A stretch of DNA of 64,000 nt, taken from Parasutterella secunda (GTDB taxonomy: Bacteria; Pseudomonadota; Gammaproteobacteria; Burkholderiales; Burkholderiaceae_F). Positions 45,518 to 56,369 of this stretch are shown here, piece by piece (within the stretch, counting starts at the first letter, position 1; every line of letters starts with the position of its first letter). The notes beneath the pieces were generated by a model that saw nothing but the letters and a program-made list of their open reading frames with translations, was not told the DNA's origin and searched no databases. A program made the position numbers and the translations under genes. The stretch lies in contig NZ_JACJKX010000002.1 of NCBI RefSeq assembly GCF_016901835.1, positions 1-64,000 of the forward strand, in the 5' to 3' direction.

Positions 45518-46497
45518 TGCAACCTGTTGATGAACGTGCCATACGAGCTGCTGTTGATGTCTTGGAATGCTCGGGACTGGTCGCAATGCCCACAGAAACT
45601 GTCTACGGACTTGCAGCCAATGCCGAGGACGAAAAGGCCGTAATGAAAATTTTTGAGGCTAAACACCGCCCCACGACTCATCCTCTGATCGTTCACATCA
45701 CGGGCGAAGAAGCACTGGATCACTGGGCCCGAGAGATTCCTCAGAGTGCCTACGTATTGGCAAGACGCTTCTGGCCCGGACCGCTCACTATGATTTTGAA
45801 AAAGAGTGATTCTGTGGGCGATTGGATTACCGGAGGTCAAGACTCTGTGGGTCTTCGTTGCCCCTCTCATCCTTGGGCTGTCGCGCTGATCAAGTCTTTT
45901 GCGGGCAAACACCATCGAGGATTGGCAGCCCCTTCTGCCAACACTTTCGGTCGGATCTCCCCCACAACAGCTCAGCACGTCAGAGACGATTTGGGAGAAA
46001 AACCCAAGGGTAAAGTCGACTTCATTCTCGATGGCGGCGAATGTGAAGTGGGAGTTGAATCAACCATCATCAATCTGAGCGGTGAACACCCCGAAATTTT
46101 GCGTCACGGAGCCATCACCCGAAACATGCTTGAAGAGGCTCTCGGTTGTGCTGTACCCGACGGAGGAAAAGACTCACCTCGCGTTTCCGGCTCATTAAAG
46201 AGCCATTATGCGCCCAAGACCAAAGTCATTCTGTGCGATGACCTGGTCTCTGAGCTCAAAAAGTACGGGGATAAAAAAATTGCCGTCATGGCCAGTGCAC
46301 GATCCCTTGCACAGACACCTGATCACGTCATCAAATGGTTTGTCGCCCCGGATAATGCCACGGCCTACATGCATGATCTGTACGTTCGTCTGCACGAGCT
46401 TGATCAGGCCGGTGCCGACTTGATTTTGATTGAAACGCCTCCTACGGGTGATGCCTGGAATGCCGTTCAGGATCGCTTATCCCGTGCCGCTGCTTAA
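45517..46497 (+). CDS. tsaC: Threonylcarbamoyl-AMP synthase (Sua5/YwlC type)
   Basis: The enzyme makes threonylcarbamoyl-AMP from Thr, bicarbonate and ATP for t6A37 of tRNA. The 326-residue protein has the YrdC domain (PTETVYGLAAN, KHRPTTHPL, FWPGPLT, LAAPSANTFGRISPT, GVESTIINL) plus the C-terminal Sua5 domain beginning at SGSLKSHYAP. It is therefore the longer Sua5 form rather than short TsaC. It is coupled to purK by a one-base overlap and is followed 3 nt later by the pseudouridine synthase gene. Confidence 0.93.
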   Translation: MQPVDERAIRAAVDVLECSGLVAMPTETVYGLAANAEDEKAVMKIFEAKHRPTTHPLIVHITGEEALDHWAREIPQSAYVLARRFWPGPLTMILKKSDSVGDWITGGQDSVGLRCPSHPWAVALIKSFAGKHHRGLAAPSANTFGRISPTTAQHVRDDLGEKPKGKVDFILDGGECEVGVESTIINLSGEHPEILRHGAITRNMLEEALGCAVPDGGKDSPRVSGSLKSHYAPKTKVILCDDLVSELKKYGDKKIAVMASARSLAQTPDHVIKWFVAPDNATAYMHDLYVRLHELDQAGADLILIETPPTGDAWNAVQDRLSRAAA

Positions 46498-46500
46498 GCC

Positions 46501-47253
46501 ATGTCAGAAGAACTTGTCAGACTCTCCAAACGCATCAGTGAACTCGGTATCGCCTCGCGTCGCGAGGCCGATGCCTGGATTGAAAAGTGCTGGGTCAAAG
46601 TCAACGGAGAGATCGCTACGCTCGGCATGAAAGTCACTCATTCCGATCGGATTCAAATATCTTCCAAAGCGAAAAACGAGCAGAAAAAACTCGTCACGAT
46701 TTTGCTCAACAAACCGGTAGGGTACGTAAGCGGTCAGGCCGAAGACGGCTATGAACCCGCTAAAGTTCTGATCACCGCCCAAAATCATTGGGTAAAAGAT
46801 GATGCACCTATTCGATTCTCCCCCTCGCAACTGAATCATTTGGTACCTGCCGGCCGACTTGATATTGATTCGGTAGGGCTTTTGGTTCTGACTCAAGACG
46901 GACGTGTTGCAAAATCCATTATCGGAGAAACCACCGATCTGGAAAAAGAATACATTGTGCGTGTAGCCGCGCTTGACGGATCGCGCCCGACATTAAGTGC
47001 AGAGAATCTTGCGCTCCTCAATTTCGGATTGCAGCTTGACGGCAAACCTTTACTACCGGCCAAAGTCTCCTGGCTTAATGAGGATGAACTGCGTTTTGTT
47101 CTGAAGGAAGGGAAAAAAAGACAAATTCGCCGCATGTGTGAGGCCGTAGGTCTGAAAGTTCTTCGCCTCAAACGCGTCCGTGTCGGTCGGATCGTTCTCG
47201 GTCATTTACCGCTCGGTCAATGGCGTTATTTAAAACCCGGCGAAAATTTCTGA
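46501..47253 (+). CDS. RsuA/RluB/RluF-family pseudouridine synthase
   Basis: This 250-residue RNA-modifying enzyme has an N-terminal S4 RNA-binding domain (RLSKRISELGIASRREAD) and a pseudouridine synthase domain with catalytic Asp in PAGRLDIDSVGLL. The late KKRQIRRMCEAVG motif is also present. The N-terminal region looks closest to RluF, which modifies 23S rRNA U2604, but RluB or RluE-like specificity cannot be excluded. It starts 3 nt after tsaC. Confidence 0.88.
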   Translation: MSEELVRLSKRISELGIASRREADAWIEKCWVKVNGEIATLGMKVTHSDRIQISSKAKNEQKKLVTILLNKPVGYVSGQAEDGYEPAKVLITAQNHWVKDDAPIRFSPSQLNHLVPAGRLDIDSVGLLVLTQDGRVAKSIIGETTDLEKEYIVRVAALDGSRPTLSAENLALLNFGLQLDGKPLLPAKVSWLNEDELRFVLKEGKKRQIRRMCEAVGLKVLRLKRVRVGRIVLGHLPLGQWRYLKPGENF

Positions 47254-47263
47254 ACACTTCAGT

Positions 47264-48151
47264 ATGCACAACCGCTCGATATTGGCTCAGCTTCTGTTGG
47301 TTTTCGTCACACTCTTGTGGGGCTCGACGTTTCTGACTCTTCAGATAGCTCTGACCTGGGCTGATCCTGTGGTTATCGTCGCATTGCGCTTTGTCATCGC
47401 CACCGGCATCCTCACTTGTCTTCTCAGAGGCGAAATACTGAAAATCTCCCGCTACGAGTGGAAGGCCGGAATAGTAGTGGGAATTTGTATTTTCGGTGTT
47501 TACACCCTTCAGACAATCGGCTTGCAATCTATTGCCAGCAGCACTTCGGCTTTTCTCACCGGACTTTATGTCGGCTTTGTGCCGCTTTTGCAATGGTTGA
47601 TTTTTAAAAATGCCCCTCAACCCATAACCATTGTGACAATCGTGCTCGCCTTTGCCGGCATGACCCTTTTTGCCAATCCCTTCTCCGTAAGCTTTTCCGG
47701 TCAAATGGGAGAATGGATCACCGTTTTAAGTGCGCTTATCTGTGCTGCTGAAATTCTTTCAATCAGCTATTTCACGAAAGGTTGTCGACCGCTTCAACTG
47801 AGCTTTACTCAACTGATCACTGTTGCTTGCCTGGCATTATTGACCCTTTTGTGGCACGAGCCTTCTCGTCCCACAGAATGGACGTCAGGACTTTTTATCT
47901 GCGTCATCGCCTTAGCGGCCATTGTCAGTTTTGTGCAATTCGGGATCGGTTGGGCTTTGAAATACGTTCCTGCCATGCGAGCGACACTCATCTATGCATT
48001 GGAACCGGTATTTGCAGGTATTATCGGGTGGTTCGCCGGTGAACAGTTCGGCTTATCGGAACTGTCCGGTGCTACACTGATCATCTTTGCAGTTCTGATC
48101 AGTGCCTGGCGTCCCAGTAGCGGCAAGAAAAATAATGGGGAAACATTATGA
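47264..48151 (+). CDS. EamA/DMT-family membrane transporter
   Basis: This 295-residue protein has ten predicted membrane segments forming two EamA repeats. Features include LLWGSTFLT in the first segment and the LKYVPAMRATLIYALEPVFAGIIGW block typical of the second repeat. The substrate is unknown; family members export amino acids or metabolites. It starts 10 nt after the pseudouridine synthase gene, and its ATGA overlaps murI by 4 nt. Confidence 0.88.
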   Translation: MHNRSILAQLLLVFVTLLWGSTFLTLQIALTWADPVVIVALRFVIATGILTCLLRGEILKISRYEWKAGIVVGICIFGVYTLQTIGLQSIASSTSAFLTGLYVGFVPLLQWLIFKNAPQPITIVTIVLAFAGMTLFANPFSVSFSGQMGEWITVLSALICAAEILSISYFTKGCRPLQLSFTQLITVACLALLTLLWHEPSRPTEWTSGLFICVIALAAIVSFVQFGIGWALKYVPAMRATLIYALEPVFAGIIGWFAGEQFGLSELSGATLIIFAVLISAWRPSSGKKNNGETL

Positions 48152-48945
48152 GGCAAAATCAACCGATCGGTTTTTTCGATTCCGGCTGGGGCGGTCTGTC
48201 CATCATGAAAACAGCTCGCCAAATACTACCATCGGAAGATTTTATTTACGTAGCCGACTGCGCCAATGCTCCTTACGGCGACCGTACTCACGAATTCATT
48301 GTTGATCGGGCCCGCAAAATTGCCCGTTTTCTTTTTGAATCCCAACAGGTCAAAGCACTGGTCATTGCCTGCAACACGGCAACAGCCGAGGCCATTGATA
48401 CATTAAGAAAAGAGTTACCGCAAGCTCTGATTGTCGGCGTTGAACCAGCAGTCAAACCGGCCGTCGCGTTATCGAAAAAACAGTGCATCGGTATGATCTC
48501 CACAACCCGTACCGCCACATCCGATCGCTACCGTCAACTTCTCAAGCGTTACGGACAAAATTCTCACATCCTCTCAACGGGCTGTCCGGGATTAATGGAC
48601 TGTGTGGAAGCTGGAGAATTTGACACAGCGACCACTCGTGAGCTTTTACACCGCTATCTGGATCCTATGCTTGAAGCCGGAATCGATACTTTGGTTTTAG
48701 GCTGCACGCACTACCCGTTTTTGAGCGATACGATCTCATCAATTGTCGGCCCTGAAGTAACCCTCTACGAACCGAGTCTTGCTGTCTCCAGACGCCTTCA
48801 GATGCTTTTAAAGGATGCTCATGCTCTGAGAGAAAATCACCGTGGTAAGGAATGCTTTTACGTCAGCGGACTCAATGAGCAAAGAAAAAGTGTGGCCCGC
48901 CGTTTATGGCGCAATGCCACACTTTTTGAAAATCTGGCAGTTTGA
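48148..48945 (+). CDS. murI: Glutamate racemase
   Basis: MurI makes D-glutamate for peptidoglycan. The 265-residue protein has FFDSGWGGLS near the N-terminus, the first catalytic Cys in VIACNTATAEA and the second in LGCTHYPFL. It is coupled to the transporter gene by a 4-nt ATGA overlap. Only one base separates its stop from that of the convergent thioesterase gene, leaving no room for a dedicated terminator. Confidence 0.95.
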   Translation: MRQNQPIGFFDSGWGGLSIMKTARQILPSEDFIYVADCANAPYGDRTHEFIVDRARKIARFLFESQQVKALVIACNTATAEAIDTLRKELPQALIVGVEPAVKPAVALSKKQCIGMISTTRTATSDRYRQLLKRYGQNSHILSTGCPGLMDCVEAGEFDTATTRELLHRYLDPMLEAGIDTLVLGCTHYPFLSDTISSIVGPEVTLYEPSLAVSRRLQMLLKDAHALRENHRGKECFYVSGLNEQRKSVARRLWRNATLFENLAV

Positions 48946-48946
48946 C

Positions 48947-49363
48947 TCAGGCTTCTGTCAAAAATGGAGTCATCCGCTCACGAAGTTTTTCAGGAATGGG
49001 GGTCGATTTTCTGCTCACGGGATCAATGCAGACCATGACTTCACGACACTTCACGTGAAGGGCTTCGCCCTTGTAAAACTCAATTTCTACTGTAAAGGAG
49101 CTGTTGCCGATATGACTGACCCAAAGGCGCATTTCACCTTGATCCCCGATTGTAAAGGGTTTGAAAAAATCCGAGTGAACGGAAACAACCGGGATTAAGA
49201 CCCCGAGCTCAGACATGCGTTCCCAGGGCAGTTGCATTCCTTCGCGGAACCAATCTTCCGTTAAGCCGTTAAACAATACAAAAAAATTGGGATGAAACAC
49301 AATGCCGGCAGGATCACAATGCGCAAAACGAATCATGCAGGACTTTTTAAATACAGCTCCCAC
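48947..49363 (-). CDS. Acyl-CoA thioesterase, 4-hydroxybenzoyl-CoA thioesterase type
   Basis: This 138-residue single-hotdog protein has the signature RFAHCDPAGIVFHPNFF, in which the Asp is the catalytic residue of the 4HBT group. Acyl substrate unknown. I chose the GTG at 49363 because AGGAG lies 8 nt upstream; GTG at 49372 is also in frame. The start lies inside the end of the cyclase gene, so the two are coupled. Third gene of a DUF72-cyclase-thioesterase operon. Confidence 0.85.
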   Translation of the reverse strand: MGAVFKKSCMIRFAHCDPAGIVFHPNFFVLFNGLTEDWFREGMQLPWERMSELGVLIPVVSVHSDFFKPFTIGDQGEMRLWVSHIGNSSFTVEIEFYKGEALHVKCREVMVCIDPVSRKSTPIPEKLRERMTPFLTEA

Positions 49364-49970
49364 TTTCACCACTCCTTTGATCGATTAATACTGCCCGCAC
49401 TGGGCTTGCCTCCAACCCCTTAATTTTCAGAGGCAGAGCAATCAATTCATATTCGCCTGCCTGTACGGCAGATAGTTTAAGATTTTCCAAAATGAGAATC
49501 CCGGCGTCAATAGCTAAAACATGGGAGGGAAGTTTTTCATCCTCTGCCGGATCAATGCTGGGCGTATCAATCCCGATCACTTTTACGCCTTGCTCAATTA
49601 AAAACGCAACGGCATCGGCTGACAAATAACTAAACTCGTTCGTCCAGCAGCAAGGCCTGTTAAAGCCCGTTTTAATCAGCACCCGTCGTGCAGACAGCCT
49701 CGAAGGTAAATCTTCGGCAGTGATAACTTTTTTCCCTATTCTTTCAATGACCTGACACGGTCCGATCAGCTCTGTCAAAGCTATTTCGGAAACATCTCCC
49801 ACACGGTTGAGGTGCTGAGGAGCATCCACATGTGCTCCCAAATGCGCACTCATAGTCAACGTACCGACACACACCTGAGATGAGCGGACAAATGACAAAC
49901 TCAAAGGGGCATCGCCCGGATACACGGGCGATGCTTCTGTAATCAAGGGAGAGATATCAAGGATTCTCAC
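49347..49970 (-). CDS. Cyclase-family protein, kynurenine formamidase-like
   Basis: This 207-residue metal-dependent hydrolase has the family signature HLGAHVDAPQH (HxGxHxDxPxH metal site), preceded by VYPGD and followed by GIDTPSIDP. Those features are shared with KynB, which hydrolyses N-formylkynurenine, but other cyclase-family amidases share them too and no other kynurenine-pathway gene is nearby. It starts at GTG 49970, overlapping the DUF72 stop by 4 nt (GTGA). Confidence 0.82.
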   Translation of the reverse strand: MRILDISPLITEASPVYPGDAPLSLSFVRSSQVCVGTLTMSAHLGAHVDAPQHLNRVGDVSEIALTELIGPCQVIERIGKKVITAEDLPSRLSARRVLIKTGFNRPCCWTNEFSYLSADAVAFLIEQGVKVIGIDTPSIDPAEDEKLPSHVLAIDAGILILENLKLSAVQAGEYELIALPLKIKGLEASPVRAVLIDQRSGESGSCI

Positions 49971-51043
49971 AGGTTACGGGGATCCAATTGAGCGTCTTTT
50001 TCGCTCGACAGTTTATTGACGACCTCTCGAGCAATTTCAATCATTGTCAACGGAGCACAACCTTCGGCCTTATTATTGGTAATCACAAAACTCTTTTGCC
50101 CGGATTTTTGCGCAATGTCCAACAGATGAACGATACCGGAGCGGGTAGCAAGATCCGGATGAACAACACGGTTAAACGGCGCATAGGTCATCTTGGCTAC
50201 ACCGTGACGTTGAATGGGATTTAAAGACCAACGAACTACCAACGGTCCCTTCATCTTCCAATCCTCTCCTTGGGCCTCCGGGTCTTCGTAATAACGCAAG
50301 GCCGCCGTTTGACGGATGACATCCGGCATGGAGGGATGAACCCCGACAACCAAACGTACTCCGCTCGGACGCAAGGCATTCAATAAACGTTTTGTATAAA
50401 TAGAAAGCGTACGGACTTCAACCGCATAGACGGGATGTTCCCCTTCCACTTCTTTCGGCAAGTCTGCGAAAAATTGAGCAATTCGATCAATGTAGCTGTA
50501 ACACTCAGCTTGGGTGGGTAAAAGCGGTCTGGGGATGGGAGACAATTGAAAGACCAAGGGACCCGCGTTTTCTCCCAAACCGTTAATCACCGGATACACA
50601 AATTCATGCATGGCTGCGTGCAAATCAAGGAAATCCTGATTGAGGGAACGGAAACGTCCCTTAGGATCACGCTTGACGGCATCGGTCACACTTTGCGGAG
50701 CCTTGATAAGAAAACGGAATTTTTCGTCCACCTGAGCAGCCATGGCAGCGTAGGACATTTCATTGAGAGTGCCGAAAAACGACCAATCGATACCAACGGC
50801 ACGCAAAACCGGGTGCTTGCAATACGCTGTCAATCCCCGTTTGGTTAAATCCTCTACTCCACTTGTTTCACCCCAAACGATTCCCTTCCAACCCGGAAAA
50901 TTCCAACTGGCACAACCCAGATAGATGGAAGAAGGTAATAAGCGACCTAAACGCAAAACGTCTTGAGAAGGGGTAACCGGAGTAATGGGGGAAGATGTCA
51001 CTTCATCAAAACTGTAAGGATCTGTCGTAAATTGATCAAACAT
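49967..51043 (-). CDS. DUF72 protein (YecE-like TIM-barrel)
   Basis: This 358-residue protein has the DUF72 pattern: LGCASWNFPGWKG near the start, VGIDWSFFGTL, FRFLIKAPQSVTD, and the LVFQLSP block. The biochemical role of the family is unknown. A 35-residue N-terminal extension precedes the domain. It leads the tightly overlapping operon with the cyclase and thioesterase. Confidence 0.85.
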   Translation of the reverse strand: MFDQFTTDPYSFDEVTSSPITPVTPSQDVLRLGRLLPSSIYLGCASWNFPGWKGIVWGETSGVEDLTKRGLTAYCKHPVLRAVGIDWSFFGTLNEMSYAAMAAQVDEKFRFLIKAPQSVTDAVKRDPKGRFRSLNQDFLDLHAAMHEFVYPVINGLGENAGPLVFQLSPIPRPLLPTQAECYSYIDRIAQFFADLPKEVEGEHPVYAVEVRTLSIYTKRLLNALRPSGVRLVVGVHPSMPDVIRQTAALRYYEDPEAQGEDWKMKGPLVVRWSLNPIQRHGVAKMTYAPFNRVVHPDLATRSGIVHLLDIAQKSGQKSFVITNNKAEGCAPLTMIEIAREVVNKLSSEKDAQLDPRNL

Positions 51044-51234
51044 AACTTTCCAATCTGTATATCAACAAACAAAAATAAAGCCGAATGACTGCTTTTTTTA
51101 GTATACGTCCGAAAATTCAACAACATAGGACGAAAAATGAGTAATTTTGCTCAGAAGATTGAAAAATAGCAGAAAAAATTTTCTACTTCAATGTCTGAAG
51201 TTGAGCAATTGAGACAAAAGTTCGGTTGCAGCTC

Positions 51235-51263
51235 ATGGCGGGAATTTTTTTATTTCCCGCCAT
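51235..51263. other. Perfect hairpin downstream of the Spy-like gene
   Basis: A 10-bp stem ATGGCGGGAA/TTCCCGCCAT has a T-rich loop (51245-51253). It lies 10 bases past the stop codon of the Spy-like gene but lacks a trailing U-run on that strand. The rest of 51044-51272 holds the DUF72 promoter region and no gene. Confidence 0.55.
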
Positions 51264-51272
51264 TGATAAATA

Positions 51273-51863
51273 TTACAGACGAGGACCACGAGGAGGACGA
51301 GGTTGTGCGCGCGGGGCCGGAGGTTCTAAAAGGCTACCGGTGTTGACGATGTAGTCAAATTCGTGCATCTTCTCTTGTCCGAACACCTTTTGTAATTCGG
51401 CTCGAGCCTTGACGTAACCGTCAAACGCCTGAGCATGAGCACTCATAAAAGCACTGCGTGCCTGAAGTCTTTCCTGCCGGTTTTGAGGTGCTTCACCCGT
51501 TTTCCAGCGATCATATCGTGTCTGGGCCAAATCGGCATAGGCTTTTTGCATCTGCTGCCATGCCTTTTGCTCGTTGCTCTTAATTTCTAAAACAGATCCG
51601 ACTTCCGTCATGAAGTGCTCTGCCTCTGCACGATCCATACCGAAAGTGCGCACTCCCAAACCGTAAGGAGCTTGAGCCCGAGCACGGTGGTGAGGCCCGA
51701 AGCGAGGAGCGTCTCCACGCATCATGCAGTGAGGCCCTTCATCGTAGTGATGCCAACCCGGCGCTCCGGCACCCCAACAAGGAGCCCCATGCCAAGCAAA
51801 AGAAGCCAGCGGAATAAAACCGACGGAAGCTACCGCAGCGATCAATAATGTTTTCTTTGTCAT
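51273..51863 (-). CDS. Spy/CpxP-like LTXXQ-motif periplasmic protein
   Basis: This 196-residue protein has a signal peptide (residues 1 to about 23, ending ASFA), then a His/Gly/Pro/Trp-rich segment (about 24-60). A helical domain follows (about 75-170) with an LEIKSNEQKAWQQM block of the LTxxQ type, and a Pro/Arg-rich tail of about 18 residues. Spy-like proteins act as ATP-independent periplasmic chaperones; the His-rich segment could bind metal. I chose the ATG at 51863, which has GGGGAG upstream and gives a proper signal peptide. Monocistronic. Confidence 0.78.
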   Translation of the reverse strand: MTKKTLLIAAVASVGFIPLASFAWHGAPCWGAGAPGWHHYDEGPHCMMRGDAPRFGPHHRARAQAPYGLGVRTFGMDRAEAEHFMTEVGSVLEIKSNEQKAWQQMQKAYADLAQTRYDRWKTGEAPQNRQERLQARSAFMSAHAQAFDGYVKARAELQKVFGQEKMHEFDYIVNTGSLLEPPAPRAQPRPPRGPRL

Positions 51864-52034
51864 ATTTGCTCCCCTACTAGAAAAATGTCCCCTGCGAGTC
51901 GTTGCTGTCAGGCAGGGGGAAAAGACTTTAGCTTGTTTGTTAATTGCAGTGTACGGATCAGTTAAGCAACAATCTTTTGGCAACTGTGTGATTTTGTTAT
52001 TAAGCTCAACAGATGCTTATCGGCTCAATCTTAA

Positions 52035-53498
<1,464 letters not shown>

Positions 53499-53518
53499 TC
53501 CGCTTTGTTTGTTTTTCG

Positions 53519-53557
53519 GCCCGGGAATCTCCTCCGACGAGGTTCCCGGGCTTTTTT
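53519..53557 (+). terminator. Terminator of purB
   Basis: A perfect 9-bp GC-rich stem GCCCGGGAA/TTCCCGGGC has a 15-nt loop and a run of T. Confidence 0.92.
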
Positions 53558-53675
53558 AATGCCATCAAATCGTGTCGTTAAAATCTGCACGCGATAGCGG
53601 AAATTTCATCATCATATGCTTACAATGTGAAAGTTGAAACACTAAAAAGCGTCTTGATTTTCAGAGGTTTTGAGC

Positions 53676-56348
53676 ATGGCGTCGGCTACCGTTTATCGCA
53701 AAGATTACATTCCACCCACTCATTGGGTTGATTCAGTCCATTTGGAGTTTGATCTCCATCCCCAACAAACCCACGTTCACAGTACCTTGATAATCCGCCC
53801 CAATGAAGATCGGATTAACAATGACCTTGTTTTAAACGGTCGGGATTTGGAATTGGTCCGTATCGTCATGGACGGGCGTGAATTGGATCGGACCGAATAC
53901 ACGCTGATGCCCAACGGTGACATTGTTTTGCGTGGAATTACCAAAGAAATCAAGCTTGAAATTGAAAATATCATCAATCCTCAAGCCAATACCTCACTGA
54001 TGGGTCTTTACCTTTCCAAAGGTAATTTCATGACTCAGTGCGAAGCCGAAGGGTTCCGACGCATCACTTATTACCCGGACCGCCCGGATATTTCGGCCAA
54101 ATTTACTGTCCGAATCAACGCTCCGAAATCGGTCTGCCCGGTGCTGCTCTCTAACGGCAACCTTGTTGAGGAAGGTGAACTTGACGGCAACTGGCACTAC
54201 ACCTGTTGGGAAGACCCGTTCCCCAAACCCAGCTATCTTTTCGCCTTAGTGGCCGGGAACTTAAAGTGCCGCGAAGAAAAATTTCAACTGAAAAACGGCA
54301 AAAAAGCACTGCTTCAAATTTGGGTCGAGCCGCAAAACCTGGATAAAACAGAATTTGCCCTTGAAAGTCTCAAGCGTGCCATCGCTTGGGATGAGGAACG
54401 TTTCGGACTCGAACTGGATCTTGAACGTTTCATGATCGTCGCCACGGATGACTTCACCATGGGTGCGATGGAAAACAAAGGACTCAACATTTTCAATTCC
54501 CGCTGCGTACTGGCAACGCCTGAGGTGGCTACCGACCGGGATTTTGCCCGCATTGAAAGTGTGATCGGTCACGAATACTTCCACAATTGGACCGGGAACC
54601 GTGTCACTTGCCGTGACTGGTTCCAACTCACGCTTAAAGAAGGACTCACTGTTTTCCGTGAACAGGAGTTTGCCGCCGACATGTTAGGCGACAGCACGGC
54701 GCGCGCCGTCAAACGCATTGAAGATGTGCGTTATTTGCGTGACAGACAGTTCACGGAAGACGCAGGCCCCATGGCTCACCCGATTCGTCCGGAATCCTAC
54801 GAAGAAATTAATAACTTCTACACGACTACCGTGTACGAAAAAGGTGCCGAAGTCATCCGTATGCTGCAAACCCTTTTGGGTAAAGACGGCTTTAAACGGG
54901 GACTGGAACAATACATCCGAGACCATGACGGCTCGAGTGCTACTTGCGAAGATTTTCTCAACGCCATGGCAGAAGCCAACATGCGTAATTTGTCGCAATT
55001 TACCCGTTGGTACTCACAAGCCGGCACTCCCCACGTTCGTGTTCGCACGCATTGGGATGAGCGCAGTGCCACGTACACCATTACCCTGTCGCAATTCTGT
55101 CCGCCGACTCCGGGTCAAACGAAAAAAGAACCGTTCTTTATCCCGTTTGACGTGGCGCTCTTTAACAGCAAAGGCAAACCGATTGCTTTGCAATTGCAAG
55201 CTGAAACGAACGCAAAAGGAACTTCGCGCGTACTGGAACTGACCGACGAGGAACACTCCTGGGTGTTTGTGGGCGTCAAAGAAAAGCCGATCCCCTCATT
55301 GGCAAGAAACTTCTCCGCTCCGATCATCGTTGACTACAACTATTCGCCTGAAGAACTTGTCTTTTTAAGTCAGTGCGACAATGATGCGTTCAATCGAGCC
55401 CATGCCATGGAAGAGCTTTCTCTTTTATGCATTAATGAGATGGTGAGTGATTATGAGCGCGGCACTCGCATGGTCATCAATCCTCACTACAGAAATGCCT
55501 TCGAGTCCATGCTCACGGATAAGAGTATCTCGCCGGCATTTAAGGCTATTGCACTGACCTTACCCAGTGAGACGCGCATTGCCGAAGCCCAACCGATGAT
55601 CAATCCCATTTCGATTCGAGCAGCTATCCGTTCACTACGCGAACAATTGGGCCGCCAATTCTCGCATCTGATCATGCGTGTATTTGACGACAATGCCCCC
55701 AATCCCGTTTACTCACCCAATGCAGCCGACGCCGGCAAGCGTGCGATGCGTGCATTCTGCTTCGAACTGTTGTTAGCGGGCGGTAATGCCAAATCTCTGC
55801 TTCGAGCCAGACAAATTTTTGAAACAAGTAAAAATCTGACCGAAAGACTCGACGCTTTGCGAATCATTGTCAACAGTGCATCTCCGACGAAGTTCACCCT
55901 TTTGGAAGCAGCAGAGACCGAATGGCGAAACGAACCCTTGCTGATCAATAAGTGGTTTACACTTCAGGCTACAGCGACTGTTCCGATGGACGAATGCCCG
56001 ATTGTTGATGTAGTTCAAAACCTCGTAGAACGCTACCCAGGTTACAACGCCCACAATCCGAATAACGTTTACTCACTTGTGTTGGCTTTCTGCCAGAATA
56101 ATCTGGCCGAATTCCACCGCCCCGACGGTGTGGGTTATAAATTCTGGGTTGAACAGGTTCTCAAACTCGACCGAATCAACCCTCAGGTTTCAAGCCGCCT
56201 AGCTCGCTGCTTGGACGGCTGGAGACGCTACACACCGGAGTGCTCTAAATTGATGTTCAGTGCACTCAAATACGTGTACTCTCAACCCAATCTGTCGACT
56301 GACCTTAAGGAAGTCGTCGGCAAAGCGCTCAATAACGCTACCCATTAA
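53676..56348 (+). CDS. pepN: Aminopeptidase N (M1 family)
   Basis: PepN is a zinc aminopeptidase that finishes peptide breakdown in the cytoplasm. The 890 residues carry GAMEN at 263-267 and the zinc site HEYFH at 299-303, with the downstream NWTGNRVTCRDWFQL and Glu ligand in LKEGLT. The later DUF3458 immunoglobulin-like and C-terminal helical domains are present. I chose the ATG at 53676 with GAGG 8 nt upstream; TTG two codons earlier is possible. It is 21 nt ahead of fbp and may be co-transcribed with it. Confidence 0.96.
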   Translation: MASATVYRKDYIPPTHWVDSVHLEFDLHPQQTHVHSTLIIRPNEDRINNDLVLNGRDLELVRIVMDGRELDRTEYTLMPNGDIVLRGITKEIKLEIENIINPQANTSLMGLYLSKGNFMTQCEAEGFRRITYYPDRPDISAKFTVRINAPKSVCPVLLSNGNLVEEGELDGNWHYTCWEDPFPKPSYLFALVAGNLKCREEKFQLKNGKKALLQIWVEPQNLDKTEFALESLKRAIAWDEERFGLELDLERFMIVATDDFTMGAMENKGLNIFNSRCVLATPEVATDRDFARIESVIGHEYFHNWTGNRVTCRDWFQLTLKEGLTVFREQEFAADMLGDSTARAVKRIEDVRYLRDRQFTEDAGPMAHPIRPESYEEINNFYTTTVYEKGAEVIRMLQTLLGKDGFKRGLEQYIRDHDGSSATCEDFLNAMAEANMRNLSQFTRWYSQAGTPHVRVRTHWDERSATYTITLSQFCPPTPGQTKKEPFFIPFDVALFNSKGKPIALQLQAETNAKGTSRVLELTDEEHSWVFVGVKEKPIPSLARNFSAPIIVDYNYSPEELVFLSQCDNDAFNRAHAMEELSLLCINEMVSDYERGTRMVINPHYRNAFESMLTDKSISPAFKAIALTLPSETRIAEAQPMINPISIRAAIRSLREQLGRQFSHLIMRVFDDNAPNPVYSPNAADAGKRAMRAFCFELLLAGGNAKSLLRARQIFETSKNLTERLDALRIIVNSASPTKFTLLEAAETEWRNEPLLINKWFTLQATATVPMDECPIVDVVQNLVERYPGYNAHNPNNVYSLVLAFCQNNLAEFHRPDGVGYKFWVEQVLKLDRINPQVSSRLARCLDGWRRYTPECSKLMFSALKYVYSQPNLSTDLKEVVGKALNNATH

Positions 56349-56369
56349 TTTCGAGAAGGACTCATAAAG

